A stretch of 64,000 nt of DNA, taken from Hyaloperonospora brassicae. Lineage: Eukaryota > Oomycota > Peronosporomycetes > Peronosporales > Peronosporaceae. The notes beneath the pieces are model-generated. The model ran no database searches. It worked only from the letters and a program-made list of their open reading frames with translations, and was not told the DNA's origin. Of this stretch, positions 12,321 to 24,944 are shown one piece after another; the stretch's first letter is position 1; the number at the start of each line of letters is the position of its first letter. Made by a program: the position numbers and the translations under genes. The stretch lies in contig CANTFL010001488.1 in NCBI GenBank assembly GCA_947650285.1, forward strand, positions 310,001-374,000, given 5' to 3'.

Positions 12321-12649
12321 AGTGTTCCCTCGTGGATGGGCAGACTGGTGGGCAAAGGGCTCGCGATTGTGTTCTCAATTGGCAACTTGTACCTGCCAAT
12401 CTCCAGCTTCCCCTTGTCGTATACTGGCCTTGGCCAAACATCCAGTGCTGCGGCTGGATGCCATAAGCTGGAGGACTCTGGAATCTGGGGGTATGCCTGG
12501 AAGCAAACAAGAATTACAGCTTTTACATTACCGTTTTTCCTATTACCGACCCTTCTTGTGTGTTTAGTAAGCACAACATAGCCTTTCAGCTGCGCATGAG
12601 CATCAATTGCGACTCTTGCATCTTCCAGGGAAGCGTATGCAAGCTGATG

Positions 12650-12845
12650 AGGGGGTGCAAGGCTGTTCGTTGTGGTTTAAAACGAGAAGAAAGGTGGTCA
12701 AAATGGTAGTGCAAGGTGGTTGTTGTTAAGGGTCAAGGAATTCATTGAATATTAAGTTCTGATTAGACCACTTGGACCAATCATAGTCCCTAATTGCACG
12801 GTGGGTGGTGATTAACGAAAAGGTGAGTGATGAATAACGAATCCC
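12650..12845. repeat. MULE right terminal inverted repeat
   Basis: Reverse complement of 10218-10412 with scattered substitutions and small indels. The transposase reads away from this end, so its promoter would lie in or beside this repeat. Confidence 0.9.
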
Positions 12846-13482
12846 TTTTTGGCCGTCAATACTTATTCACCGGTATTCATATCAATTGACAACCATCAGC
12901 TCATGTTAAGAAACTAACTTAGCTGCATATAAAAATTGTGGTACCGTGGTAACTGTAACGAATAGGACGTTACGTAGCATTCATCTATGCTTATATCATT
13001 TTGAGTGGGTGTTAGACTACTCTAGTCTACACTGTCTCAAACGGCGAGTCACAATAAAGCTTTGCCCGAAACGCGGGTAAAGGAATATTTTATATCGACA
13101 CTATTATCGATTCACACACCGGTCTTTCGTTCTACTTAGTAAAGACGTTATCAAACTGTTACTATCTATTTGTATACCTCTCGGCCAACAATGGTAATGA
13201 CACTAAAAAATATAGCCGCACAGAAGAGCAGTAATAAAGGCAGTAAGTAGCGTATCACAAAAGGGACTATATAAAATATATACCAAGATAATCGGTAAAT
13301 TTGAAATATTATACCAAAAGGTTGGAAAATACAAAAAATATACTAAGCCTGTTTACTATACGCAAACTTTTTGAATGAATGACCACAGTCATTTCCGGCA
13401 ATATAGACTATACTGCCACGTTGCAAACTATTGATGTAACACCTTCTCTGCCTTTTGTTGAGCACACATCAGTACTTGTCAT
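12846..13482. other. AT-rich intergenic, no gene recognised
   Basis: AT-rich DNA with no frame or repeat structure I can name. The last bases (13478-13482, GTCAT) are the left target duplication of the adjoining solo LTR. Confidence 0.5.
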
Positions 13483-13926
13483 TGTAACGGGGCATTGTTG
13501 ACTACGTACTGGTTGACCAGTACGGAGTATACTTCCACGGACGACAGTGGTCGACAGTGCCCTGCTAGGTGTTTTAAAGAAAACACAGAGGAAGGAAAGG
13601 AGACTAAGTAGTCAGACTAGTCTCTTGGCAAAAGTAAAACTGTATTAATATAATTAAGTCCTATAACTCCTTGTATCTCTGTTGTCCTGACTTAATTATA
13701 CTAATATAACTATATGTATGATGAAGTCTACTCATCACCCATTGCGCGCGTCTAGCAGCGATTGGTGGGTTGATATCATCACGATATCAACCAATGAGTA
13801 GACCATTCGGTCATCCCAACAATATCACCATGTCTTGTGATATTGTTAAAAGAATATTCGACGTAATATTCTTTATTGTCAGATTGTTTTAAATGACAAT
13901 CTCATGTAACGGGCTACCCTGTTACA
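13483..13926 (+). mobile_element. Solo LTR, hairpin-chain Gypsy family, type A
   Basis: 444 bp beginning TGTAACGG and ending GTTACA, flanked on both sides by GTCAT (13478-13482, 13927-13931), a perfect 5 bp target duplication. It is closely similar along its full length to the 3' LTR of element 2 (56705-57148). The distal half is a chain of perfect stems: GTCTACTCAT/ATGAGTAGAC (13726, 13794), GGTTGATATC/GATATCAACC (13768, 13783), AACAATATCAC/GTGATATTGTT (13818, 13837), AAAGAATATT/AATATTCTTT (13849, 13865), ATTGTCA/TGACAAT (13875, 13894) and a terminal TGTAACGGG/CCTGTTACA. Solo LTRs arise by recombination between the two LTRs of an inserted element. Confidence 0.95.
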
Positions 13927-14100
13927 GTCATTTTGCGCACATCAGATGGAAAGCGACGACGAGAAGAGGCAAATTAGCAGCTTCGTCGGAAAAAGGTGTT
14001 TCAGTAACAAAAGAGACATCTGTCAAGCTGTAATTGAGTACAACCGACAGTGGAACCGGCCGTATAGTTTTGGCCTAAATAATAAATGACGTTGCAAAGT

Positions 14101-15722
14101 TATGAGCACACAAGATGACTGGTCGTTTGTAGCGCAGTTTGCCTTTTCACCAACATTTGGTCCTCCGACTAATTTAGATTTGCACTCCTGTCAAATTTCG
14201 GGATCAGCCAAAGCGTCTCGTAGATATGTAACTACGAAAAAAGTTTCGGTAAACCCTGCAGTCCGAGATATGTCCATGACCTCCGGCAGAAAATTGATAC
14301 CTGTGATGATCCAAACGATGTTGAAGACTGAAGGAATTTCTCCTCTTATATGAACTGTGTTCATGCTCTGAAAAGGTTAAAGATCGAGTTATTCGGCAGT
14401 GATATTGTGCAATACAACCTTATTCCAATCTACATGGTTGAACTGAATGATCGAGGTCACGAAACAAACATGTAATTGTGTATGATGAGTTTGTGCAATT
14501 GTGTGTCATTTTTCGATAAGGGCTGCAAGCTTATAAGCCATACAGCGAGCGTGGAGTTGCGGTGGATGACACCTTCTTGAAGTCTTCCATCGGTAAAGTC
14601 CTCCTGGTGGCTTGCCTTCTCAATGGTAACAGCTCAATGGTAACAGGTGGCTTGATTTCTCAATGGTAACACAACGAGATCCAAATTGTTAGAGTCGGTA
14701 ATGTCTCGGTGGAGAATGAAGATTTTTGGATATCGTTTTTAAATTTCCTACTCTTCCACCCCCAACCAACTCAAGCATTCGTGATATCGGATAGGGACAA
14801 GGGACATATGAAAGCGGTGCATGATACTGTATTTTTATGATTTCGGCATCTGATAGAGGATTTGAGAAAGAAATACAACTCGAGGAACTTGAAGAATTTG
14901 GTGTCGATATTGGACCGGTCACGGACAAAGGTTACTTACGAGAAGGCGGAAGCGGACATCGCCAGCTTGGATAAAAGTGCGTTGGCGTGGCTGTCGTGAT
15001 CTTGGCCCTAAAAAAATTGTAAACAGCTCACTCTCCATGTCCAAGATACGAAACATTTATATTAAATAACGCGAAAGATGTAAAAAGAGCGTTCAAGAGT
15101 ATTCGAAGCCTTCCAATCGTCGACTGATTAATGGAGATTGAGCGTTACGTGGCAAGTAAGCAGGCTGAAAACGTAAGTAAAGTGAAAAGGGGGGAGTACT
15201 GATTTCATATGAATATCGCAAGGTGGACAAAAGACTGGCTGCTGCGGCATATAGTGGAGTTGATGTAAGCTCTACCTTATCCTTCGCTGTCGCAATTCGG
15301 TCGGGAATGGTGGTTCATCCGGTGAAGTTTGTTGTTCCATTCTCTTAAAAGGTTGTCGATGATCGTGTGGGTACTTCGAATATATTGTCTCTTTTCGATT
15401 TCATGCTCTTCTTGCGCTTCGGCACACTAAAAATCTGTCTAAAATGATAGCGTATTTTCATGACTCGTGGAAATCAAAGACGTTTGAAGCAGCCTATTAT
15501 GAGAGATCAGAATACAAGATAGTGCTGCTCGTGTTGAAAGATGCCCTGACAAGATGTGTGCGCACTGCCTCATCCATTTCAAAAACGAGAAGGCGCCCAT
15601 CGAAGAAGCGGATCCCATCTCAACTAGAAACTGAAGAAATGGATAAGCGCCAAACCAGAAGATGTGGAATGTGCTATTCATTCGGTCACAATTGTAGGAC
15701 CTATCCGATCGTAGCCGCCTGA
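14101..15722 (+). pseudogene. Second MULE transposase remnant
   Basis: Decayed gene on the plus strand. Recognisable pieces in order: an N-terminal block near 14390-14480 (DIVQYNLIPIYMVELNDRG), the start of the catalytic domain near 14555-14630 (VDDTFLKSSIGKVLLVACL), a block near 14710-14820 (ENEDFWISFLNFLLFHP, then FVISDRDKGHMKAVHDT), and a C-terminal knuckle at ~15660 (RRCGMCYSFGHNCRTYP) whose last Cys is replaced by Tyr. The frame changes repeatedly and stops interrupt it. No terminal inverted repeats were identified. It differs in sequence from the transposase at 10.6-12.3 kb, so it is a separate lineage. Confidence 0.7.
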
Positions 15723-16051
15723 TTGAATTCCACGTCATTGCTATTAGATTTGCATACTGATCAGAGTTTTATTTTCCAAGAAAGGGTTCTTCTGGCTAAA
15801 AATACACAGAAATGGAATGTATGTTTGATGGACACATGAAGATACGCTATCGTGACGTATGTAAAGAAATGCTTTAACGGAATAGAACTTCTGTAAAAAC
15901 TTCCAGTATGAAATAAAGAGGGTGTGTATTTTGCCTATAAAAAGCAGGCTGTATATTTTTTATTTTTTCCAACTTGTGGTATACTTTTTTAATTGTTAAT
16001 TATCTTGGCATACATTTTTTATAAACCCTTCACAAAAACCCTGCACACGTA
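15723..16051. other. AT-rich spacer
   Basis: No frame or repeat recognised; AT-rich with poly-T and poly-A runs. The last two bases are the left TA of the adjoining MITE. Confidence 0.5.
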
Positions 16052-16194
16052 TTGCTCGTACAATGACCCGCATGTTAATTTAAGCGGCAATTGATTGTGA
16101 AATGATTTGCATTACATTATAAATTATAAAGTAATGCAAATCATTTCACAACTAATTGCCTTTCACATCAACATGCGAGTCATTGTACGAGCAA
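16052..16194. repeat. Hairpin MITE with TA target duplication
   Basis: 143 bp near-perfect palindrome: outer arms TTGCTCGTACAATGA and its complement, inner arms ending in TGAAATGATTTGCATTAC and its complement, with a centre rich in AT. TA dinucleotides at 16050-16051 and 16195-16196 fit the TA target duplication of Tc1/mariner-type elements. It has no coding capacity, so it would depend on a transposase elsewhere. Confidence 0.85.
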
Positions 16195-19100
16195 TAAAAT
16201 GACACATGTATATTATCTGCTGCGTAAAAGTGTGGCGAGGTCGAGCACAGAGTTCCGGTGGAGGCAAGCGTTGTGGAAAGTGCTGGTAAATATGAGGCTA
16301 CTAGGATTGGCTGGGAACATGTATGAAAAGGGCGGCGCTACTAAATCGTAATAACATTGAGGACCCGAATATTAAGACGAAAGATGTGAGTGGTAAAATA
16401 GCAAGGAGTAGAATCAGATTCTAAGTAATCAGACTGTCAAGGAGTGTGATCGAGATTACTCGATCAGATGATGCAATTAAGAAATGAGATCGACGTCATA
16501 CGATCAGGTTTGGCGTTCGGGCTTCACGATCGGCGTCATACAATCAGGCGACGCAATCGCGATGAATGGAGATGGTGACTAGCGCAAATTATATGAAAAG
16601 CGAAAATTTGTTTAGGTATTGACGACGTGTAGCCTTAACTCCTGATAGGCAGATAGTATTTATTTTGGGTTCAATTCTTTAATATCCTTTCAACAAAGGT
16701 TTTCTTACTCGAAAGCACGCAATCAGAGTTTGTTCACGTGTGAGTATCTTTAACCCTCCGACGATCACGAATTTCTGTCGCCATAATACTCAAGTATCGT
16801 TTATAGATTGTTGGACAGCAATCACAAGATCTCATCAGACACACAATTTCCCATGAGACTAGACAGAATAGTACGAAAAGGACTGGATACAAGATAGCTG
16901 GAAATATTGTGAGTCCAGAAGGTCAGCCTGAACAGGTATTTATATTTTGACAAGATAATATGCAGGCCTATCAGTGCGAATATAAATGAGCGTCTTCAAG
17001 AACACCTCGATCGCGTGAAGAATTACGCGTCTTCGACCCTCGACCATTTTGAAACATAGCCAAGCTCAGCATCGATTCAAGTCCACCTCGAGGCGTGCAA
17101 ATTGTCTTGCCGACGCGAATACAAGGTGGTGAAAGTAGCATACACGAACGTGGAGTAGCTCGTCTGACATTTGATATACCTCATGAGCTTCAATGGTAAC
17201 CCGGGATATCTTGCAAGGTTCGATGGTCAATTTATCTCTAAAGTAAAGGGTCAATTACATTGAGATACTGATGCAACATACACGAAACCCTACCAAGTTA
17301 TTACCAAGCTCTGCATTTTGGAGGATTATGCATCAAACGGACAACTGAACATGTTATTAAGTGTACTGAACGCATCAGCAGAAATCGAATATATATTATG
17401 TAAAAATTGCAAGTCAAAAATTCTGTCGATCTACCGCGTTTGCAAATCGATTTTATATGGTGAATGAGACAGCTCCATATGTTTCTGGTTTTTTCGCCAC
17501 AACATGCCGCCACATCGTGGTGAAGAGGAAGTTGCAGAATGACTGACGTATAATAGTATAGGTACGAACTATGATATAGTAGTTCTGCTTGATCTGGTAG
17601 GTATACCGGGTCAATTGCTGACCATTCCTGCGAAAATGAGATCGGCAGTTATATAATCGTCTAAATATGTTAAGCTCAATATGCCGATATGCGGCAATGC
17701 GCGGGTTCGATCGATGTACCTCGCTTAACGGGTACAAATACACTAATATCAAGATGTATAGGTAAACATTGATAGTGAACGACCCCAATCAAAGAAAAGT
17801 AGACATGCGTAATTGATGGACGTCGACTCGTTTCCGATTGGTGTATGAGTCCGATCCCGAAATACGTATGGCAATGGCTATGAGGATACGAACCAAAGGT
17901 GGAGCGATTATGCACCGGTGACGACATCAATTATAATGTGAACGTCAACATTGATGTGCCTCAGATAGTACCAACTTTTGGCGCGACCAATATTGATGAA
18001 TGAGCATTGGGTTATGGACCGTGGAGATCAATCTATTGCAATGAAGGCGTAGTGTATTGGGATTCGCAAATCAATGATGCGATACAGATTCTTCACGAGA
18101 GCTCAGACGACCAACTACCAAATTGGGTACTTCGTTGTTATGTTAAAACCTTTCTTACATAGTGTATCCCTCGGCAGTCTCTGTATTCACTCTTCTCGGT
18201 GTAGATGAGTTGACGTTTGCCCTAATTGTATTCGGAACGAAACGGAAGGACGATCGAGCGAAAGTAACCACACGACTGCGTGGTTTCCTGGGGGAAGCTA
18301 GATATGATGTACCGTGATCTAATTCAGACCGCCTCGCCAAATTATACGATTTTTACTTGATACACTTGCCTTATGACCTCTTGAGCCATCTCAAGATTCT
18401 ATTTTTGAATTACCAAGTTTCCCTGCGCCCGATCGCAGTTTAGGGGGAGGGTTCCAAAATTCTCCCTTCTGGTCAAACAATAAATAGGTGATCTCGTTGG
18501 TGGCGCGGTCTCTATTCTCTGACGTCGGGGAGGAAGGGGGCAAAACAATCCCTGCTGAAAGTAGATCGACGCGTATGCACTTTGTGGCAAATCGAATGTG
18601 TGTATGGTTCGTCTAACAATTGCAGGAATTGCGATAATGTCTATCTATATCTCAGTATCAGATGCCACGTGTCGAAGTAAGTGTGCTCTTGAAGTATGTA
18701 TATATATCACATCAGATAAATTAGGGGCGAGATCAGGAGCACCATTGTGATCATAACTTGCAACTAAAATATGCGTTCGCTGTCGAGATGACAATGTGTG
18801 GCCCGCATAGTGTCTCGTAATTATATCTTGTAACAGGTAGTGTATATTTGCAATTCATGCGACTACTGTTCCTCCGCTGCCCCGCATATCTTCTTCAATC
18901 GTCCATCCTTTCAATATCCCGCGTGTTCATAGCTGATCCCTATCACATTTCTACTTTCGTGACCGCAATATCTTATGCTCATAATTTATGTCACTCGTCC
19001 TCGAGTATTGCGGCCCGTAACTACTTAAGTGATCACGATTTGTAAGTCGCGTACCTTTGGGCGACTCTGGTATGTCGTACCTTCACTATTATAATATTAC

Positions 19101-20299
19101 AACTTGTGTTGGAGTCGGATCATCATGCTCTATTTATCACTTTACTACGACTGTCAACGTCCTACTGCAATACCTTCGCCACGTCTTAACCCACCAGCAA
19201 AAGTCTTATCGGAATTGGCCGGGTATTTGATTTGTATAAATGCCAAAATTACCTGTCATCACTTTACCATAGAGACATTCAAAGGACCCTTACCTCCCGG
19301 TGGAAGTGTTTCCGTCTAATGTAATAGTCTGGATGCCTGATTGGAAAGATGGATGTACATAAAGTGTCATTTGAATAGATGTTACACGTCGAGGGATCGA
19401 CAGGTCGTCAGTAAAGAGGTATTTGAGTATGAGATCGGCCGTTGTCTCGATCAAAGATTGATGCATGTATGATATTTGGCCCTGATGACATTTAGTGTAC
19501 TTGATGGTGATCCGGGAAGGTTACTCAGAAGTCCATTACTAAAGAGCGAATGCAAGTCGTCTAAACTGACGCCGAAAGTCGATTTTGGTATACTGGGATT
19601 AGGGCATGTTTTTAAGTCCTTATTCCGCATGAAACACATATCCATAACGTACATATGTATAACTTGTACTCAGCTAGTATTCAACTAGCATTCGGATATT
19701 ATTTGCACACCGGTTGGGATACTGGCGTCAATACTGGCTTACGAGACACGATCTTTTGACAAGCGGCCCTGGGCACACTTCTGTGAGATAAGGTAATCAG
19801 GATGATGATTTTACATGATTCGATATCAGCTTCGAAAGCATTTTGCAAGATAGAAAACGCATACTTACAGGACCGGTACCAAGTTTATTGACTTATACAC
19901 AGAGTTATATCCGAACAATTCTGTCAATGACACGCGTCTCCATTGTCCGGGAAATACCTTCTGTGGATTCCTGACGGGCGAGGATTCGTGATCCAAGCGT
20001 ATGAAGAGACTAATCGCTTCTAAAGTCTCGCCAAATTAAGCAAGAGCTCTTACAAATAATGCCGACCCATACTTGAATGCAGGTACACATGCTGAACAAC
20101 TAAGATCGAAAATGTAGATCTGCTTAAGCGTGAGGTCGCACAATTGGTATGGAGATCCAAGACATGGAAAAGAAAAGTAACAGGTGGAAGCAATCAAGTG
20201 GAACAAGCGTTACAAGTAAATTTAGTCGAACTAAAGGTCTATCTGGATCGAAACCTCAGACCGCGAAATGGCTTAGATTGTCAGAAGATAGTTCCAAGG
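16195..20299. other. Gene-free stretch, decayed repeats suspected
   Basis: About 4.1 kb without a convincing gene. Small frames occur on both strands (for example 17453-17788 minus, 111 aa) but none carries a motif. The downstream Copia remnant may extend into the right part, but I cannot recognise its gag or integrase here. Confidence 0.4.
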
Positions 20300-22390
20300 G
20301 GTTATGAGAAATGCCCAATTGGGTTCAAGTATTTGTGGAAGCAGACCAATCAATCTCGAAGTGTGATTGCTCACTTAATGCCTATTTGTAAAGATTTTCG
20401 TTCAGCGATAAAAATATACGACGTTACCCTTAAGCAAGATCGACATCTCTTAAGACCGGTAAGAAGCGCCTGATACAGTCCAACCGATGTTGCACGTACA
20501 GCAATCTATTGATCAAGAAAACGGATTAGAGTACTTCCTCCGTAAGTCGGCAAGCCCGGGCAACATGAAAGGTCTGCGTTGCACCAATATTTTGCGATGA
20601 CGAATCCTTTACAGCGATTGAAAGCATGTATATCCAAAGAAGCAGAAGAAGCCATATCGCTATCGTTCTATCGTAGGCCATCTAAACTATGTATTTCGAC
20701 TTCGATTGGCAGCTTTTGTAGCGTGTGGCTGATATGCGCAATAGTTGTCTACTTTATAAAGGCTGACTTTGGTGTCGAGACGTCTCCTTTAAAGACAGGT
20801 AATATTGGCTCCTTCACCAATGTAATAGGTTGATGTATTACGTCTATCAAAGGATTTAAGACAAGCAACGGAACGAACATTGAATACAGGAAATCAGATG
20901 ATTTATAAATGTGAGATAAGCAAGCTTGGAGGAGCGGAAGATTCTAAAACAAAAGATCTTTATCACTTCACTATTTATTTTTCAATTTACCTACTCATAT
21001 AATCTGTAGCTATTACTTTGCACACCAACATAAATATGATCTAAAAAGTATTTTGGCAGCGGGTGACACACACGCTCGCATTTGCTGGTAAAGGTCGTGG
21101 TATTTTCGAAGGGAATTATCAGGCAGTGACATGTGAGATATATGGGTGAATACTCGATGAATCATGCGCATCCTTGACATCATGTAAATTGAGGGTTGAT
21201 TTCGATAAGTTTTCCTAACAAAACTTTGATAGTAATGCAGAACAACGATGTGTCTTTTTTGATAGCACTATGTGTTGCAATCCCTGGTTCGTACTAATTG
21301 CTTGCACAGAAGCATTTGTGGAATGTGGACTTCCAGTACAATAAACTATAACGTACGATGACAATGCATACTTGCCAATTTATTGGAGTTACTCCACACC
21401 TTTTGATTTATAATGTAACGCACATTTTTCACTTTTAGCCCTTTGCAATACATCATGCAATCACGAATATATACATCAATACATGGTGGATATGGATAGC
21501 ATACGAACAACGGGTCGGTCCTTCTTCCAAGCATCTAGTTGCGAATGGAACGCAACCAAGCGGATGAGTTCAACAACAGGGGCTCAGTTGTCAGTATTGC
21601 TTTGAACGCCTATCAAGATGGACGAGAAACAGGAAGCGATCACCAAGTTACTTCAATTGTGAACTCGACGATGAAAATGATAAGTCAAAATTGCTTCCCC
21701 AACGAATCAATTATCAGTCAGAGCTGGTGAGCGAAATGGAATATTAATCGATTTTGCTCATACAACACTCATCATCTGCTAATGTTGCTAAGACGACGCG
21801 TGAACGTCGACATAGAATAGCTACGACTGGCATCTCCAAAACGAACTGCTATCTGAGTAATTTGAACGATACCATCGCCACTCGTCGCGCTGAAGACGAT
21901 GCGATGGAGATGACGTTCGGCATTTACAAACACGACTAGTAAGGATCAAGCATCAGGATCTAGCCCAAACCTTTGTTTCTGTGTCCGTTTGTAGAGTGTG
22001 GCTTTAATTGTTTATAGCTTAATCCCATTACGATCGTTGCGATCTTTCCATTTATGAAAAACAAGTAATCTACCATAACCACGATTAAGCTGTTAATAAA
22101 ATGGATGATGTACCAACAGCTCATATCGCGGTATGTAGATCACTATCTTTTGGACAAGAGAGCTGTTAAACGCCAAGAATCGACATCGAGTTGGACAATA
22201 AGCCAGGTTAGGCAAAATGCTCGAATAAAGCGCATTTTTTACCTTGCAGAGTCGACAAGATGTAACGGGACATCTTACGCTGACGCTGATGCCAATGTAA
22301 TCCCTTCAGTGTTAATAACGTCAACAGGAACTTTGAAGCCAAAGTACGCTCCTGGGTTGAGGAAGTATATATTATGTAAACACTGAGGTC
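20300..22390 (+). pseudogene. Ty1/Copia polyprotein remnant (RT to RNase H)
   Basis: Strongly decayed. Near 20310-20420 a segment resembles the start of Copia reverse transcriptase (PIGFKYLWKQTNQ...). Near 20650-20740, changing frame, there is a PYRSIVGHLNYVFRL-like segment followed by residues placed as in the Copia RT to RNase H junction. Near 22215-22330, KRIFYLAESTRCNGTSYADAD resembles the beginning of Copia RNase H. Stops and frameshifts lie between all blocks, no LTRs were found, and the identification rests on these short matches only. Confidence 0.45.
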
Positions 22391-23474
22391 TACGATCACG
22401 TTTTATTGAAACAAGGAATGTATTCAGTTTGGCTACAGCATCTATAACATCGTCTGTACCCCTACTTCAATTGTACACACCAGCAAAAATCCATACTGAC
22501 TACCTGCTCACCACGTATTGCGTCCGTCTGTCAGGTGCTACCAACAAGCTACCTTCACGTGGAATATTGCTGAATGCTACGCACTGATGCCATATTCACT
22601 ATGATGAGTCAGGTACATCAAAATCACGTATGCGCGGCTCACCCCATTGCGAAGCAAGGCGCCCGTGCGTTGAAAATCCCATTCAATCATATATAAGTTG
22701 AGCATCGCACGTGTTTAGGCTTTGTCGTGCCTCGACTTGGCCATGCTTCCAGCCATCTGAGACTATCGATCGCCTTTTGTGAATATGGATCAAAATCGTT
22801 TAGCTTCTTGTGAGGGTACCTGACGATTTTGCCGTAGTGTTGGCTCACGAAGACAATTGTTTAGTTGATCACCATCACTTCGATGAACTAAATACCTTTC
22901 GGATCGAATGTGTGCATTCAATCAAGATTTTGGATTTGTCCACCTCGACATACGTGGACCTTGTCCACCCCTCTATCTCGGCTTGGAGAGAAGTCTATTC
23001 GGGTACACTGGTCTTACGTCTTCCCAGATCAATGGAATCGTGTGATGGAGTCGAAATGAGTATTTAAGATATAAAATCCTGGACCCCCACATGTCTTACG
23101 CAGCGACACACCCAAACTGTTGCAAGTTTGACTAAAAGAAATTGAGCAATTTTGCCTTGCTGAAGAATAGTGTGAAGATCAGCCTATTCCCTAGCTCCTT
23201 ATATGTGGCGTACACGATAGGCCATGTATGATCCAACATCAATTCTTCTCTGTCGGCTTTAGTTCTGTCCCAAAACATGCTTCTAGAGATTCCCGATCTC
23301 TGACTCAGTCCATGTCAGGTGCGAAAGTACCTCCGATGTGAAAGAATGGCTAGCATCATTGTTTCATTCAATGTCGTGACTCCTGATTCACGCTTGCGAC
23401 TTCACAAGTCGATGTCATCACCTTTTGAAGCCGCATTATGCTTCATTCGGAGCCCCCCCCTTTTGTTGTCCACC
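22391..23474. other. No gene recognised
   Basis: Short frames only (largest 22810-23067, +, 85 aa). The sequence up to 23474 and that after 23919 were contiguous before the solo LTR inserted, sharing the duplicated CCACC. Confidence 0.4.
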
Positions 23475-23919
23475 TGTAACGGGGCACACCCCTTGCGTGA
23501 ACTTAACGCAAGGGTGACGTGTGCCCGACAAGCGTACGCAGGGCAACCGAGGAAGCGGTAGGTAAAACAGAAGTCGAAAGCTCGGTCTTGAGGGAAAAGT
23601 AGAACTGTTTATTTAATATAGTTATTACGTTAATAATTCATCTTTGACTTACTCAAACTATATTAAACTATCTTCTCCTATGCGTGTCCCTTTCTCACCA
23701 CCCATTGCGCGCGTCCAGCAGCGATTGGTGGTTGAGTTGGTTGATGTACACCGTGCATCAACCGAGAAGTGGACCCCTCCACGGATATTATCCTTAGCGA
23801 TTATAATCCGACAACATCACTCATTTCGAGTGATGTTGATTGAATTTTATCAAAACAGATAATATTCAAAAATTGGTACTTTCATACCAATTTTTATGTA
23901 ACGGGCTCACCCCGTTACA
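23475..23919 (+). mobile_element. Solo LTR, hairpin-chain Gypsy family, type B
   Basis: 445 bp, TGTAACGGGG to CCCGTTACA, flanked by perfect CCACC duplications (23470-23474, 23920-23924). It shares the central block CACCACCCATTGCGCGCGTC and the overall plan of type A, but the stems differ in sequence: CCCTTGCGT/ACGCAAGGG near the 5' end, GGTTGATGTAC/GTGCATCAACC (23739, 23753, one G-T pair), CAACATCACTC/GAGTGATGTTG (23812, 23828), AAAAATTGGTA/TACCAATTTTT (23868, 23885) and terminal TGTAACGGG/CCCGTTACA (23897, 23911). Confidence 0.93.
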
Positions 23920-24944
23920 CCACCAGTATCCTAGTTCCGGCCTGATGATCTATCATCTCGTGGCATCTCCATGAGCGTATATGGAAGGCCTTCATTCTTC
24001 GAGACTTGTCTCGATTTGTTGCGAGGTTTCATTTGATTCTGAGCTAGTCGCACGTTCAGATGTGCTTCACCTGATAACTTTCCAAATGTATCCACTATGT
24101 GAAGCTGTCGTTCTTGGCCTCAAGATCCAGAAGTGGGTAACGAACGCTCAGATAATGTGATTTACAACTTTCGTCTCGATACGTCTACCCTTGTGCTTTC
24201 TTGTTTCGAGTTACTGCTAACACGAGAACTTCCGGTACCAAGACAAATGACAACGGGGCGAGCAGGCATTTGCGGCAAATTAAAACGAGAGCTCTGCTGC
24301 AAGGCACAAAAAGCCTTGTAAATCGAGAGCGGACGAAATTTGCGGATTATGTCAGCAGATACGGATCGAGGTGTGATTTACGATATACGAATTGTTTAAA
24401 CGTCGAAAGGGCACCGAAACGCAGTTTGAGATAGTCTAAAATGCTTCCTAGCGTAGTACGGTTTAACCAGTACAGATATGTTGCTCTGCTTGACATAAAA
24501 GCGACAGAAGCAGGATTAGCAAGCCAACCTGCAATTTGACTGTTTCGCAAGTCCCTTTTTACAGACAAGTCGACACGTGTCTGCCGAGCGTTTGCACCAC
24601 AGCAGAGATTGTGCACGTCCAATTTGCAACTTCAACGATCCATTCAGCACCACAAATGTCTTGGTCTCAAAGCTTTTGCTTGGTGTAGTAGAGACGACGC
24701 CACTTGTATTATCGGATCACGGCTTCGATGCATCCGGTCGCAGTGACAGCCGCTGATGTCTTTCTGTGGGATAAGAGAGTTTGTCTGATGTGGCCAAATG
24801 GTGTATTGGTCATAGAGGGATCGATGTAGCCTCGACAAGGCATCAAACATATCAAACATTTCTTAAGATTCTTCGTACGTGCTACCTGCTTTCTGTTGTG
24901 CGTATTGTTCTCTCTCTATCGCTTGCGCTTCACTCGTTAGCCAA
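23920..24944. other. No gene recognised; downstream flank of acyltransferase
   Basis: The minus-strand frame at 24347-24622 (91 aa) has no family features. The segment nearest 24944 would contain the 3' UTR and polyadenylation site of the acyltransferase gene. Confidence 0.4.

Larger units (their letters stand above)
10218..12845 (-). mobile_element. MULE (Mutator-like) DNA transposon, degenerate
   Basis: A 2.6 kb element bounded by long terminal inverted repeats (10218-10412 and 12650-12845, starting GGGATT) and flanked by near-identical 8 bp direct repeats (ATTTTGGC at 10210-10217, TTTTTGGC at 12846-12853), the target duplication size expected for Mutator-like elements. The transposase remnant is on the minus strand. 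The structure is well preserved while the gene is broken, so it could move only with transposase supplied in trans. Confidence 0.88.

Noticed and set aside
24347..24622. Minus-strand 91-codon frame as a host gene
   Set aside because: No motif, no signal peptide and no supporting context next to a solo LTR insertion.
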